Assembly: GCA_022113835.1 (NCBI GenBank) | Contig: JAILWY010000002.1 | Location: 970,501 to 1,034,500 of the forward strand | Direction of reading: 5' to 3' | DNA from: Atopsyche davidsoni | Lineage: Eukaryota; Arthropoda; Insecta; Trichoptera; Hydrobiosidae | Length of the DNA: 64,000 nt | Shown here: positions 1 to 10,309 of the stretch, in pieces | Layout: every line of letters begins with the position of its first letter | How positions within the stretch are numbered: position 1 is the stretch's first letter | Notes under the pieces: model-generated | Databases searched by the model: none | Told to the model about the DNA's origin: nothing | Seen by the model: the letters and a program-made list of their open reading frames with translations, nothing else | Program-made: the position numbers and the translations under genes

Positions 1-190
1 AATCATTATCAGCGGTTTTTAATCCACATAAATAGTTATAGTTTTAATATATTTTTTAAAAATGTTTACAAATGAATTAACAGCAAAAATCCTTAAAAAT
101 TTACATTGTGATATAATATGTATTCTAAAATATGTATGTAAGTTACACACTTATATAAAACGATTAAAATTCTTGTTCAATCACAAAAAC
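1..190. other. AT-rich sequence, nothing recognised
   Basis: Ordinary AT-rich DNA with short A and T runs. I see no coding signal, repeat or regulatory cluster in it. Confidence 0.5.
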
Positions 191-262
191 ACGACGGTAG
201 GAGAAACTTAGTTGATAGGCCGAAAACACCAACGAGTTTGGATTCAAATCCTATTCATTTTT
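190..262 (+). repeat. tRNA-like SINE relic (T-arm only)
   Basis: The segment around 235-258 contains a B-box-like core (GATTCAAATCC) flanked by complementary bases, as in a tRNA T-arm. No good A box precedes it, so this is read as a decayed head of a tRNA-derived SINE and not as a tRNA gene. It abuts the inverted S2 repeat that follows, giving a head-to-head arrangement. A chance match is possible. Confidence 0.3.
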
Positions 263-386
263 TTGTAATAGATTTTAAGACACAATGACGAAAAACATCC
301 TCTATAATAAATTTCATGACACCAGTAGAATTTAAACTTACACCTCCACGGTTATTGCACTCAGGTGCTCAAACATTTTAGGCTTT
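262..386 (-). repeat. S2 repeat: second tRNA-related SINE-like family, copy a
   Basis: On the minus strand a T-arm-like segment (about 341-323) is followed by a tail containing CTGGTGTCATGAAA and then GAGGA...CGTCATTGTG. Recognisable tails recur at 7697-7790 (minus) and 35268-35330 (plus), so this is a dispersed repeat. The B box has drifted from consensus. The family name S2 is only a label used here. Confidence 0.4.
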
Positions 387-1390
387 ATGTTTAATATATT
401 TTAAATTTTGTATGTGCACCCAGGCTTATTCGTTTCTACGCCCCTAGAGATAGACAAGACGCTAGGAGATACGATAAGTTGGCTAAATTGACTACTAAAT
501 GAGAATTTATATTGAAATGAGGGTTACACGGGTGGGCTGGGAGTTCGTCCATAAAGGGTTATGGGTGACACGGAGCGACATTGATTCACCCTGCGATAGT
601 AATGTATGCGATTTATTAAATGATAAAAACACGAGAGAAGCCAACGAAAAATCGGATTGTCTTGTATCTGATAAATTACCCAATCTAAGAACACTCATAC
701 ATTATCTCAACTTTTTTAATAAACTATATATATATATATCTTTTAACAACGAAAGTGAATAGACATGCGGATAGAAGATTACAATCATTCTATTTGGTGA
801 GCATTTTCGCCTTTCCTGTGAGCGCTTACAAGCAATAATAATACAAATCTCCTCGTCAATTTCATATTAAATGAATGCATCTTCATAATAATTGTTGCTA
901 TTTTGAATTAAAACAAATCTGTTGAGCAAATTACGGTTGTGCTAAGTGATTACTGATTTTTTTTTAAGTCCGTAAATCACCTGCAATTTTAAAAAAAGTT
1001 AAAACATATTGGTAGTGTTTTATAAATAAATATTTTTTATTCTCAATGTTTTTATGTTTTAAACTCTTGAATTAAAAACTGCAAATGTCAAATATAATAG
1101 AAGCAACAGAACTTGACTTTAAGTGTGTCTCATGAGGTATGATTTTAAAAAATATTGAACTTTTCAGTGACGGCCGACTTGTCAAAAAATACTTTCTACC
1201 GCATTAAGCGATCGCTCTTCAACAGCCATTTATTTAATAAATAAAAATAAACTGAAAAAAGACGCTACGAACTTAATCACGGGGAGAAACTCTTTCACTC
1301 GAGAACTTTTGAACAATGTCCAGATATCTCGGGTTATTATGGTTTGTTTCCGAACCCATCCAATTTGATAAGGGGTGATCAGAAAGGGTG
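387..1390. other. AT-rich sequence, no recognised feature
   Basis: An 87-codon open frame (499-762, plus) lies here. It has no recognisable motif, and opposite-strand frames overlap it, so it is not called as a gene. A short TA run sits at 725-740. Nothing else stands out. Confidence 0.45.
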
Positions 1391-1640
1391 GCGGGCTCAA
1401 TTAGTCTATGAATATTCATGGTGCAGGGGGCGGCTGCGGGGGGTCGCCGGGGCTGTTTTTCGGGGGTTCAGGGTGGAATTTCAAATTAAAATTTCCGTTT
1501 GATTCAATTAGGACCGCGTGCCGCCTCGCGGGTCCGGGACGAAACTCGGTTAAAAATTTTGAGTTTCGCGCTCGAGTTTTGGGTTTTGGTGGTTCCCGGA
1601 AGCGTGGGCGGACCCACGGCCGGTGTGGCTTTTGAAGTGA
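1391..1640. promoter_or_regulatory. GC/CpG-rich patch, candidate regulatory element
   Basis: A sharp GC-rich patch in AT-rich surroundings with G runs and many CpGs. A perfect 12-bp palindrome ATGAATATTCAT lies at 1408-1419. Open frames exist on both strands at once (1408-1635 and 1416-1646), as expected from GC-rich non-coding DNA. Regulatory function is inferred from composition only. Confidence 0.25.
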
Positions 1641-1744
1641 AAGCAATGCGGTTTCAGGTGAAAATTGAAGCTTGAACGTTCAAAAGGAAATTACGTTTAA
1701 TAGAGGTTCAAATTTTTAAACAATATTACGCAAACTGAGTTCCT

Positions 1745-1960
1745 GTACTGATAAACGATATAATCCGATATAAATCCACCGGCCATGTGAGCTTGGGGAT
1801 GTGGGTTCAAATCCCACACAAATCACGATATTTTTCTGAGAGTTTCTTTAATCAATTTTCAATATTTGAAAAAATGCACTTAATCATTATTCAATCAATA
1901 AAACCTGTATAGGCAAAATCGTACTTCCTGTGAAACGGTCTACACAAAAAAATCAATAAT
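1745..1960 (+). mobile_element. S1 tRNA-derived SINE-like element, copy a
   Basis: The head is a degenerate tRNA-like segment whose T-arm (about 1795-1820) has a GGTTCAAATCCC B box inside a complementary stem. It is followed by a body, GAGAGTTTCTTTAATC, then a tail with CGTACTTCCTGTGA and TCAATAAT at the end (1960). The same tail recurs at 34018, 57119 and 62547, and the tRNA-like head at 9899 and, inverted, at 33.8 kb. The 5' end is approximate and no clear target duplication was found. Confidence 0.7.
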
Positions 1961-3514
1961 AGATATGAATCCCTTGTTTTCTTTCAATGATATTCTGAAT
2001 ATCGTATTTTCAGATTGATTTAATTTCAACTTGAAACATATTTTACTGAGAATTTCGTATAATTTGTAGAATTAGGTCTGCGCTTGTTAGTTTAATCTTT
2101 TTCCTGAAATGTATAGTTCAAATTTAGTACTGAAATTCCACTTACTATTAAAAAACCATTAAAATATGTCGCATAAAAAACACCTAATGTTATACATTAA
2201 TAAATAATATACTCTTAATCTTATAAATTAATAGTCTGTAATAAAAAGTGCCTTAATTAGTTTTGTATTTTCAAAACAATAGGATTTTTTTTTTTACAAT
2301 TTCAAATATAATTTCATTTCAATTCAAACATAAATTAACAATAATTCAAATAGACAACATAGATATTATATATTGCTTCTAGTGTTTGTAATGAATTTTT
2401 AAAAAGTGCAAATAAATCATAAATCAAAAATGAAAAAATCATATTTTGATAAATGCTTAAAGACTTTGAAAAAAAATTAAAACATGCTTTAGTTCTTCAA
2501 CAGTTGTTTTCATGAATCTTATTCTCAGATTAATAATATCTTAAAATCAACTTGTTAATATTTAATCTTTGTTTCAATTCTTTCAGGTCACCTATTAACT
2601 CCGCGAATCTACAATTAATTAATCACTTTCTTAGTCGTCGCGAGACAATTTAAGAAATATGCAAGTGTTATTAATGATTGCATTTAATTGCTTGAATTAA
2701 CGCTTCAGGAATTTAAATTAATCCAGGCTGAAGTATAATTAACACTTATAATGCTTTCTTATTATTTAATTTATTCACTGTCTCAAAATTCACTGAAAAT
2801 TCAACTTATGGCACAACAAATTTGGATAGCTAAATGGCGAGAAGATTGTGATTTTTCTAAAGTGAGAATTTTTGCCATTCACGCCTTTAGTCAAACTCTG
2901 AAGTCCTTCAATGTTCATATTCAATTTTTTTTTAAATACGGTGTATAATAAATTAAACTAGTCTGTCTTAAAATACTCTGCAATGTTATTTTGGATCGAA
3001 TTGCATAGTTTCGTCACAATTTATTTGGTAATATTTGAAAAATAACTTTCTGTATAAAATCTAAGTGTATTTTAAAATTAAGTAAGAAAATCATCTTATT
3101 TCAGAAATATATGATAATATAAAATCGCATTGATATCGGCAAGCAAGCGTCTTTTTATGACAATGGCTTTCAGATCGACCGTATCGATTTCCTCACATTT
3201 ACTACGACAATCTCATTTATTAAAAATTATTTCAAATGCTAAGTGACATAAATATAAATACTTTATTTCAGTGAAGGCTTAAGAATTTCTAGATCTTTAC
3301 CACACGGCCTGATGAAACCCTAATAGTACAAAAGCGCTTACAATTAAATTCAAACATATCGTCATCAACACAGCAAGTTGGCTTTTTGCATATTTTGCTG
3401 AAATTTAAAATGTTACAAATGAAACTAGTATATCAAGGATATTTCGATGCTAATTTGGTAACTTGAACAGTTACATTACCAATAATAATTATATGAAGCC
3501 GCTTTATTCAGATC
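1961..3514. other. AT-rich sequence, nothing recognised
   Basis: AT-rich DNA with many homopolymer runs. The 65-codon frame at 2751-2948 has no recognisable domain. A T-rich tract before CAG|GTCACC near 2585 was considered as an acceptor, but the donor part is poor. Confidence 0.45.
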
Positions 3515-3835
3515 CGAGCGAGACAAAGGGCCTACCCTAAAGGGTCAAAAAAAGCCTGGGCAGGCTTAAAAAAATGTTCCACCAGGTAATTTAGGAACAA
3601 TTAGCTTTAATTAGAGGGGTCCGGAGGGTATTTTTTAGCCAAGTGCCATTTTTTCGTGTTTTGTGGTCACCCTAGAGGCTGGGCAGGGCGGCCGAAAATA
3701 CTTGCGCGGGGCTTGTTAGGGAATTAACGGCCCGGTTTTATCACTTTTTTATGCTTTTATTTAGATGAACGAGTGGCTCTACTGCGTTCTGTTCAATTTT
3801 TATGCTGTGAACGGAGACCTGCATAGTAATTCGAG
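3515..3835. promoter_or_regulatory. Candidate cis-regulatory patch with homeodomain-like sites
   Basis: GC-richer patch with CAATTAG (3598-3604) and TTTAATTAG (3606-3613) side by side, both homeodomain core-like. An NK-type CAAGTG lies nearby, as does a near-perfect inverted repeat AAGCCTG-GG-CAGGCTT (3552-3567). Such clustering is typical of insect enhancers, but the motifs are short and common in AT-rich DNA. Confidence 0.3.
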
Positions 3836-4134
3836 ATATTTTTTTTTTATGCACGCTGGGTGACTTTCTTTTTATAAGGATTGAATATACTTAGAGATTG
3901 ATTTGTGTTTGCTGAAAATTTTCTTGTAAACTATAGTTTACTACTGAGTGTTTTATCACTTCAATTTGTAATTTGCATGCATTATATGTTTTTTTAATTA
4001 TATATAAACTATTTTTTTATAACTCACACATAAACATCTTTCGTTTTTTTTATAAACATTCATATATTTTAAATTAACTGGTTCAATCAATCGTTGATCA
4101 TTCTCAAAGAATCTGGGCGTGAGACTTGCAGAGA

Positions 4135-4390
4135 TTGTTTTCCCCGCGAGCATCCAGTTAGTTAAAAGCAGCGTAAACATCCTGACGGCTCGCCGTTGTC
4201 TTCGCAATTGCTTTTTACACAATTAAAACACAAAAAATACCCTGCCCAATTAGCAGCCGATACCGTTAGAAGCTCTGGACGAGGATCCGCGCAGCTCTCG
4301 GCCCATTCATTAGCACCAATTAGCGACGATCGGCTGTCGAAGCTACGATCGGAATGCACAGCTTTTTCTTACATCACGGACAGGGACTCA
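4135..4390. promoter_or_regulatory. Candidate cis-regulatory patch with three TAATTG/TAATG-type sites
   Basis: Contains CAATTAGC (4247-4254), CATTAGC (4308-4314) and CAATTAGC (4317-4324). All three have the same orientation and the last two are almost adjacent. Surrounding sequence is CpG-containing and less AT-rich than the background. Repeated identical homeodomain-type cores make this one of the better enhancer candidates. Overlapping small ORFs on both strands show no protein family. Confidence 0.35.
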
Positions 4391-4500
4391 AGACAAGGTG
4401 CCTTATTATTTATGCAAATTACTCTTTTTTAATAAAATCGGCCACATAATATAAGTCATTAGTTATAAACAAAATAACACAGAGTTGTATAAATATAATA

Positions 4501-5505
4501 GGTCTATTCCTTAAAAACCTGAATTTTTTTTAGGAGATTTGAGCGTTTATTTAAGAAAATCTTGTACAATTCTGTTATTCAAAGTATTGTCCATCAGAAG
4601 TTACATTTCCTCATCTTTCTGGCAGTTTGTAGATGCCATCCCAAAAAAACCGGTCATGTTTTGAATCAAAGATCGAATCGACCCAATTTTTGATGCCTTG
4701 GACGGAAGTGAAGCGTATTCCGGAAAGTTCATTCTGCATCGACCGAAGCAAAAGGTAGTCAGAAGGTGCCAAGTCTGGACTATAAAGTGGGTGAGGCAGA
4801 TTTTCCCACCCGCTATTTTCCAAATAGTTTTTAACGGGTTGAGCAACATGTGGCCGACCATTGTCATTTTGGAAAATCAATGTCTCGTGTCTGGTCTCCC
4901 ATTCTGGCCGTTTTTCCTTCAATGCTCTCTTCTAACGAATCAGATGTTGTTGTCTCGAGGAGCATTTTCAGACTATTGTCTCTCGGGTTCAACTCGTATG
5001 GCACCCAATTTCCTTGCTTCAGGATGAATCCCAATGCTTTTGGGCGCTTGGAAATGGGTGTTTGAGTCAATCACAATGATTCTGCAAGTTTTTTTATGTT
5101 TGACAGGAGTCTTGATCGAGAAATGCTTCTAGTTCTTCATCTTCAAACTTTTTCGGCTGTCCAGGTCGTTTTTGTCATTGATGTCAAAATTGCTACTTTT
5201 AAAGCGTTAAAACCTCTCAAAACACTGTGTTTTTGCAAGAAAGTGTTTGAATACAATCCCACGAGCAAACGATGGCTTTCGGCTGCAGTTTTCTTAGCAA
5301 AAAAAGGATCTTCCCGCAAATGCTATTTTTTCTCCATATTTCAAAATTTTCCATGATTGAAAAAATATGATGCGCACAATTAAATCAAACATTGTTGGCT
5401 GATTTTGACAGCTTACAAATAGAGCTTCAAAATGACATATATATATCAATGATTTACAAAAGTGTTGGCATCTAGAGTCAAATTCCGGTTTTTAAGGTAT
5501 AGACC
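4501..5505 (-). mobile_element. Mariner transposon, internally deleted (mauritiana-like)
   Basis: Terminal inverted repeats of about 26 bp bound the element. The left begins GGTCTATTCCTTAAAAACC (4501) and the right, read inverted, GGTCTATACCTTAAAAACC (ending 5505), with few mismatches. TA precedes the left end, but CA follows the right end, so one TA of the target duplication has probably mutated. Total length is about 1.0 kb against roughly 1.3 kb for intact mariners. The missing part falls inside the transposase gene. The encoded protein resembles mauritiana-type transposases. It cannot be active as it stands. Confidence 0.9.
4575..5354 (-). pseudogene. Mariner transposase pseudogene
   Basis: Reads on the minus strand from a likely ATG at 5354. 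The N-terminal DNA-binding region is frameshifted. A stretch near 5180-5100 then encodes the linker with DKKRPGQPK-like sequence, and 5070-4864 encodes the segment containing GNWVPYEL. The frame then jumps to 4922-4611, which holds the second catalytic aspartate (DNGRPH) and the third (YSPDLAPSDY), and ends LPER. The conserved Trp after LPER is a TGA stop (4613-4611), while the ancestral stop lies in frame at 4577-4575. The central region with the first catalytic aspartate is deleted. Frameshifts, stop and deletion make it non-functional. Confidence 0.9.
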
Positions 5506-6060
5506 CAATACTAAAATATGTATATTTGAAAGGTCAAGTTTTGATATCAAGAACCAAGGACCCTGCCTTATGTCTTAAACAAAGAAAAAAAGTGGTATCA
5601 TGCCTCTTAGTTAAAAAAATTAACCATATTCCGGATTAGCCCTGCGTACACTGCATACTGATATATATATACTAAATATTAATATATTTGACAGAGAGTA
5701 CTTACAGAACAAAATACTATCCTTCAATAAAATTGACCATGCAAAATGAAACAGAAATTCTAAAGAAGCTCTTAATCTTCCAACCATTATTTTTCTATAT
5801 TTGTTATTTTAATAAGATTTTTTACTAGATATGTATGATATGAGTCAAAATAAATGTTTTTTGGAATGCATCACATTTATGTACCTGCTCCAATGTGTTC
5901 TTCTATTTATAGAGATTTCTGAAAGGCAATTATTTTTTTGTATTTCAATATTTTTTGTTTCAAACCCACCCTATTATAAAAAGAGACTACAGATAAAATA
6001 AAGAATAAATTATTAAAAAAAAAAAAGCAGGACGAGAATTAGAAGAAGTATTTTCAGTTC
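5506..6060. other. AT-rich sequence with one small repeat fragment
   Basis: Mostly featureless. Bases 5678-5706 contain ATTTGACAGAGAGTACTT, the terminal motif of the foldback family F seen at 48.8 kb and 41.3 kb, so a decayed end of that repeat may lie here. Nothing else recognised. Confidence 0.35.
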
Positions 6061-6079
6061 TAGTACTGTATTTGGTTGT

Positions 6080-6480
6080 TTAGCCATCCAGTTTTCTCAA
6101 GAGTAGCGAGATTAGTTCGAAGGGCCTATCAGTTTCGAAGTGCTCCCCGCAACACCTCCGCTGAAACTTCTTCCGCGGCGCCGAATAAATCATGCCGCAA
6201 ACACAATAAAACAAACATCTCTTAGAGGGACAAATTCAAATTTAACTTAAACAGGGTCCGTATCTCGCAAACAGGGCAATTTAATTCCGCTGAAAAGCCT
6301 TCGTATCTGCAGCGCCTGTAATAACAACGCAGCCTCCAATTTCCAGCTGATAAGGCTTCTCCTTTGTCCCCCTCCTATTTACTTTTCCACTAAGATACTT
6401 TATTTATATTCCGTGAGAGAAACGAGGACTGGAATGAAATAAAATAACACGGGGCGGACGGAGGCTCGACAGATGTGGGC
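6080..6480. promoter_or_regulatory. Candidate cis-regulatory patch (GATA, forkhead, HMG-like sites)
   Basis: A long GC-richer patch with CpGs. It contains CAATAAAACAAACATC (forkhead-like AAACAAACA), CTGATAAGG (GATA-type), CTCCTTTGTCC (HMG-box-like) and AGATACTTTATTTATATTCC. It has no long frame on either strand. The motif mixture resembles a developmental enhancer. Conservation between related species is not known. Confidence 0.33.
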
Positions 6481-7420
6481 GCTCAATTTTTATTGAATAA
6501 TTTTGTAAGCCAAAAACAATGAAGCCATTTCTACCATAGACACATTTGTATTATGTGAAATATTTTTACTGTATCATCTGATACGTGGTAATTTTTTCAT
6601 TTGTAGAATCACCTTCTCTGTTAAAAGTATAATGTTAGATATTTTCAATAATTTGCTTTAATGTGGATCTTTTGGGTTTTTGATTTTGCTTTAGCTGAAA
6701 GCTTAGCAAATGGCATGTACGTCTAATTTCATCACTTAAATTTTTGATTACTAATCGTTTTTCATAAATCATTGTATTATTTAAAATAAAGAGTTTCTGA
6801 AAAACACAAATATAAAATACACCCATTATAATACATTTTTTTAAAGTAAACTAGACTCTGATGGAAATACATTTATTTAACAATTTACAGATACATATAC
6901 GTTACTAATGGATCCTAAATCAAAGCTTAAACATTATTCATGACTAATAAACATTATCATTGGATACGTTTTAAGTAAAGGACTCGCCTTGAGAGATCTC
7001 AGAGCCGATAGACTGAGATTGCCTGAGGGATTCTGGGTAAATTTGTCGCTCTGAGAATTTCTTAAGATCACAACGACAAAAATAAGTTATTTAACTCTTC
7101 GCATTATTTTATCGTAATATTTAAAACACTTTTTTTACGAAATAAAGCATTATTATGTAGCATAAATGTGAAAATCTTAAAAATGTTGGCAGTCTTTGTT
7201 ATTTAGCACTCGGTTATTACGTTATTAAGCTGCGTTTTTTATATTCATTTTTTCCAAGTTCTTGCCCCAGTATTGGCAATATTTTTACTAAAGCATAGTT
7301 GCTTGAACACAAATTGTAAACTAATTTAATAATTATGCAACTAATTTATTCAAACAATTTATTAAAATGGCAATGGCACCAATGGTATTTAGAATGCGTT
7401 AAATTGGCACCATCAAAGGT
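6481..7420. other. AT-rich sequence, nothing recognised
   Basis: Includes a 63-codon frame (6635-6826, minus) without a recognisable domain. Around 6990-7060 there are short inverted matches (CTCAGAG / CTGAGA), but no RNA family I can name. Confidence 0.4.
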
Positions 7421-7600
7421 GGGGTCGGGTTATGTTGGGTTACCAAATCTCTGGAATGCACGCGAGTGCCAGCACCCTGGGGATGGAGAATGCTTGCGGC
7501 TAGTCTGACCTGCTGGGGAAGTGGTGTGAAGGACGCATTCATGAAGTTCCTGAAGTGGACAAAGTGGACAGCATCATCCGAACTCCCATCGAAAATTAAT
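7421..7600. other. Unexplained GC-rich patch
   Basis: A patch with few A/T runs. One plus-strand frame stays open from about 7405 to 7602 with no early ATG and gives a Trp-rich peptide I do not recognise. It could be a decayed transposon piece, an exon or regulatory DNA. Splice signals are not convincing. Confidence 0.25.
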
Positions 7601-7696
7601 CTAAACTGATTATTTTTAACGGCACTGGAAAGCTTTGTTTACAAAGTTCATAATTCTATGAGTATATATTTTTTTTATACTTACATTTGAAATGAC

Positions 7697-7790
7697 GAGA
7701 AAATTCTTTGAAATATTTTCGTGACACCGGTGGTATTCAAACCCGCACCCGCGTGGCTAAATTAGTGTCTGAAAGGTACAATATTTCATA
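7697..7790 (-). repeat. S2 repeat, copy b
   Basis: On the minus strand a T-arm-like segment with B box GGTTTGAATACC is followed by CCGGTGTCACGAAA and a tail ending CTCGTCATTT. It matches the repeat at 262-386 in order and spacing. Read as a tRNA-derived SINE relic. The A box is poor. Confidence 0.45.
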
Positions 7791-7902
7791 AGTGAATCAA
7801 ATATCTAAATGCCATTAAGTTCATATCTTTATTTGAAAATGCATTTTGTTAGAAAATTACTACAGAAATTCAAGTTTAATCATTTCTTTCTGTGACCTCT
7901 CC

Positions 7903-8248
7903 TTATAGTAGGTTGGTGACCATTTCCTCGAACATATCCTTATTCTGGGCCAGTCTCACCAATCCGGCTGCACTTCCAATTCCGCATCCACGTGAACTTT
8001 CTTCTTTCAATGGCTATTTTACTTTTGACAATCAGCTGGAGAATGCCATACATATTGTAACGAAAACTTCGCATAGTAGTTGTCTTGAGTGTCCAAGATT
8101 TTTCATTCTGTTCGCTATATGTGGAAGGCTCTTTCATTTGTGACGCGGTCAATCCATGGTATCTTAAGGATTCTCCTATACAGCCACGTTTCAGCCGCCT
8201 CGATTCTGTCTTACGTGTCCAAGCTTCGACTCCATAAAAGAGAACTGT
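7903..8248 (-). pseudogene. Non-LTR retrotransposon ORF2 3' end (decayed)
   Basis: Minus-strand pieces in shifting frames match the C-terminal region that follows the reverse transcriptase in insect non-LTR elements. They are a YGVEAWT motif near 8240, then RRILKIPWIDRVTNE-like sequence near 8180-8140, then a stretch with YGILQLIV (about 8060-8035), and finally AAGLVRLAQNKDMFEEM ending at a TAA at 7905-7903. The catalytic domains are absent, as expected of a 5'-truncated copy. Frameshifts show it is dead. The last 22 codons and stop recur at 26264-26332, so both copies come from one family. The clade is not certain. Confidence 0.8.
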
Positions 8249-8449
8249 GATGACTTAATATTAAGTGATTTCAGGGCTTCAAGTTTAATAATATATACAA
8301 CACTTTTTCATGAAATAAATCGAGTCAATATAACAATTAGCATAAATCGTCGAAATAATTATAACGAAATTGTTTCATAGGCTTGGTAATTAAACTAATG
8401 TAATTTTCTCCGAAGGCACGTTACATGGAATATTCAGAATTCAAATCCC

Positions 8450-8645
8450 GTTAATAGGAGGCACTTACCCGCACCGCACAGCTATCTACCCCCCGGGTCA
8501 GATCATATCGTGGCCGCGCCGCCCCTGGAGTCGCCCGGGATCCCAGCCTACGCAAACTATGTGCTGGAATTGACTGTTCGCAACAATCGTGGACTTGATA
8601 CAACCCCTCCCAACTGACAGACGGGTCGGAGAGGTGAAAACTGAA
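8450..8645. promoter_or_regulatory. GC-rich patch, candidate regulatory element
   Basis: CpG-rich patch with runs such as CCCCCCGGG and GCCGCGCCGCCCC. The 69-codon minus-strand frame (8451-8660) has no recognised motif. It lies just upstream of the MITE at 8682. Function inferred only from composition. Confidence 0.22.
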
Positions 8646-8737
8646 AAGTTCGCACGACAAGTTTTACATGAACATTATGTGAGGTGTCCCAAAATCAACG
8701 CAAGATTTGTATTTGTCGCCATTTTTGCAGTGACGTT

Positions 8738-9289
8738 TTAAGTCCGAAAGATTATTTTTTAGTCCGTTTTGCGAAAAATCCACTCCACCAATCAAAAAGT
8801 TTAATACATCCCTTCTTCCGAACACAATATATTTTTATTTCTTATAAATTTACTATTAATATGATAAATATGTGTTTTTCCCATTGAAGTGTAGGAATTT
8901 GGAGATACGTCCGGTACATTTTCCAAGAATCCTAAACATTTAAAAGTATTTTTTCAATTGGAATTAAAAGATTAAATATATACCATGTGAAAAAAAAAAA
9001 AAAATCTTTAACAAACTTTGGTTTTGAAAAGTCGTCATTTTATCCAATTTTTTAACATCTTCAAGATTTCATTTGACCCTGAAAATGGACGTTAATTATA
9101 TAATAAAAATAGATAAATATAATTTATAGTTTTTTCAATACTCTGTAAAACTTTAAATCAACTTTCGATATAGAAAAATAAAGTGACAATTAAATTAATT
9201 AAATGACATGATTTCGCCAGGTAATGGACTGCCTCTGGTGTCCAACCGGACACCAGAGGCAATTAAAAGGCTGGGAGCAACTGCCTTAA
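8738..9289 (-). mobile_element. TTAA-flanked non-autonomous element (family A), copy 1, nested in a MITE
   Basis: Bounded by TTAA at 8738-8741 and 9286-9289. The body between about 8755 and 9225 matches the reverse complement of 53.68-54.18 kb over most of its length, for example CGTTTTGCGAAAAATC, ACAAACTTTGGTT and CTGAAAATGGACGT. TTAA at both ends of three copies suggests a piggyBac-type target site, but the inner ends do not begin CCC as most piggyBac repeats do. It carries no coding frame. Confidence 0.7.
9230..9261. other. Perfect 14-bp hairpin
   Basis: TGCCTCTGGTGTCC, a 4-base AACC loop, then its exact inverse. It lies near one end of the nested TTAA element and is absent from the matching position in the copy at 53.7 kb. 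A perfect stem in an otherwise decayed element points to a recent local event or a conserved structure. Confidence 0.75.
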
Positions 9290-9458
9290 AAGGCTGCCAA
9301 GCTTTCATTATTTTTGAAATATTGTTCAATAATGAAGACACGTTGTTCTATCGTGTAAAGCTTCATTTTTACTAACCCTAAACTGTTAGTTGGTGTTCCC
9401 AAAACTTTACTGCAAAAATGGCGACAAATTCAAATCTTACGTTCATTTTGGGACACCT

Positions 9459-9807
9459 TTATAAACAAAAACTGAAAAGTATGAAAAATTTGCCTGCCTT
9501 GTGTTTCAGGACTTGCATGCTTACCATTTATGCTTAGTTTTGTAGTAATAAATTTGCTAATATTGTGTTTTCATATAAAAGAATAGGATGCTTTCTTGCC
9601 GACTGTAAGATTTAGACGTCTGGTAGACAGTTTCATTCTTTACCCTTCTTGACCAATGCGAGGCTGATTTCACCTTAAAATCAGTGTGTCAATTATACTT
9701 ATCCACATATTTACTAATGATATCAATTAGTATTGGCTTAATTAAATAGACTTTAAAAATAATAATATCCAGATCGGATGTAAATGCTTCACTCAGTACT
9801 TTGTGTA
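9459..9807. other. AT-rich sequence, nothing recognised
   Basis: No frame, repeat or motif cluster that I can support. Confidence 0.45.
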
Positions 9808-10040
9808 GTACTGCAAGTCACACAGTATTTAATTGGCATAATAAGTACGTAGTTTCATTTATAGGATATGATTGTTAAAAATACTTGCTTAGTACTAGTG
9901 ATCCGTTGGTATAATTGGTAATGCACCGGCCATGTAAGCTTGGGGGTGTGGGTTCAAATCCCACACAAATCAGGATGATACTTTTTTAAGAGTTTCTTTA
10001 ATCAATTTTCAATGTTTGAAAAAATGTACTTAATCATTAC
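9808..10040 (+). mobile_element. S1 tRNA-derived SINE-like element, copy b (best tRNA-like head)
   Basis: A leader of about 90 bases (GCAAGTCACACAGTATT onward) is followed by a tRNA-like segment at 9899-9972, then the S1 body ending TTAATCATTAC at 10040, where the tail is cut off. In the tRNA-like part, 5' TGATCCG pairs partly with 3' CAAATCA. The T-arm is GTGTGGG TTCAAAT CCCACAC with a perfect stem, and a CATGTAA loop would place anticodon TGT (Thr-like). The leader also occurs inverted at 33.85-33.95 kb, so it is part of the repeat. The A box is weak. It is a SINE head and not a tRNA gene. Confidence 0.75.
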
Positions 10041-10097
10041 CTTAAAATATTACACAAAATAATGACGCTAAATAAATGTTCCTCATTCTTGAGTGCT

Positions 10098-10155
10098 GTG
10101 TTGGGTTGTATTTTGTATAGATTTGGTCCAGGCACTGGAACTATCTTCGGGGATA
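10098..10155 (+). repeat. Short dispersed motif with GGTC..ACTGGA..ATCTTC core
   Basis: The core at 10120-10153 (TTTGGTCCAGGCACTGGAA, then CTATCTTCGGGG) resembles segments at 44062-44093 and 51397-51430. All three are preceded by a T/G-rich run. It looks like a fragment of one dispersed repeat whose class I cannot name. Confidence 0.35.
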
Positions 10156-10309
10156 TGCCGCACCATACCCAAAACAAATAATCAAATAGCATGTGCCGAA
10201 ATCTACAAATACATTTAATAACGTTGAGCTATGTTTCTTTTTCTACGGCTAGAATGGATAAAAACACCCTGTTTTTGAACAACAAAAAACCAAAGATTCC
10301 AGCTATTAT

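Larger units (their letters stand above)
8682..9458. mobile_element. MITE with 50-bp terminal inverted repeats (family B), interrupted
   Basis: The left end (8682-8731) starts AGGTGTCCCAAAAT and the right end (9409-9458) is its inverse. I count 47 of 50 matching bases. There is no transposase in between. Bases 8738-9289 are a separate TTAA element, so the original MITE was only about 225 bp. The superfamily cannot be assigned because no clear target duplication flanks it. Confidence 0.8.

Noticed and set aside
3300..3340. Hammerhead ribozyme (CTGATGA..GAAAC-like strings)
   Set aside because: The required stem between the two conserved cores cannot form.
9899..9972. Functional tRNA-Thr gene
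   Set aside because: T-arm is good but the A box and acceptor stem are degenerate, and the segment is part of a multi-copy repeat with a shared leader and tail.
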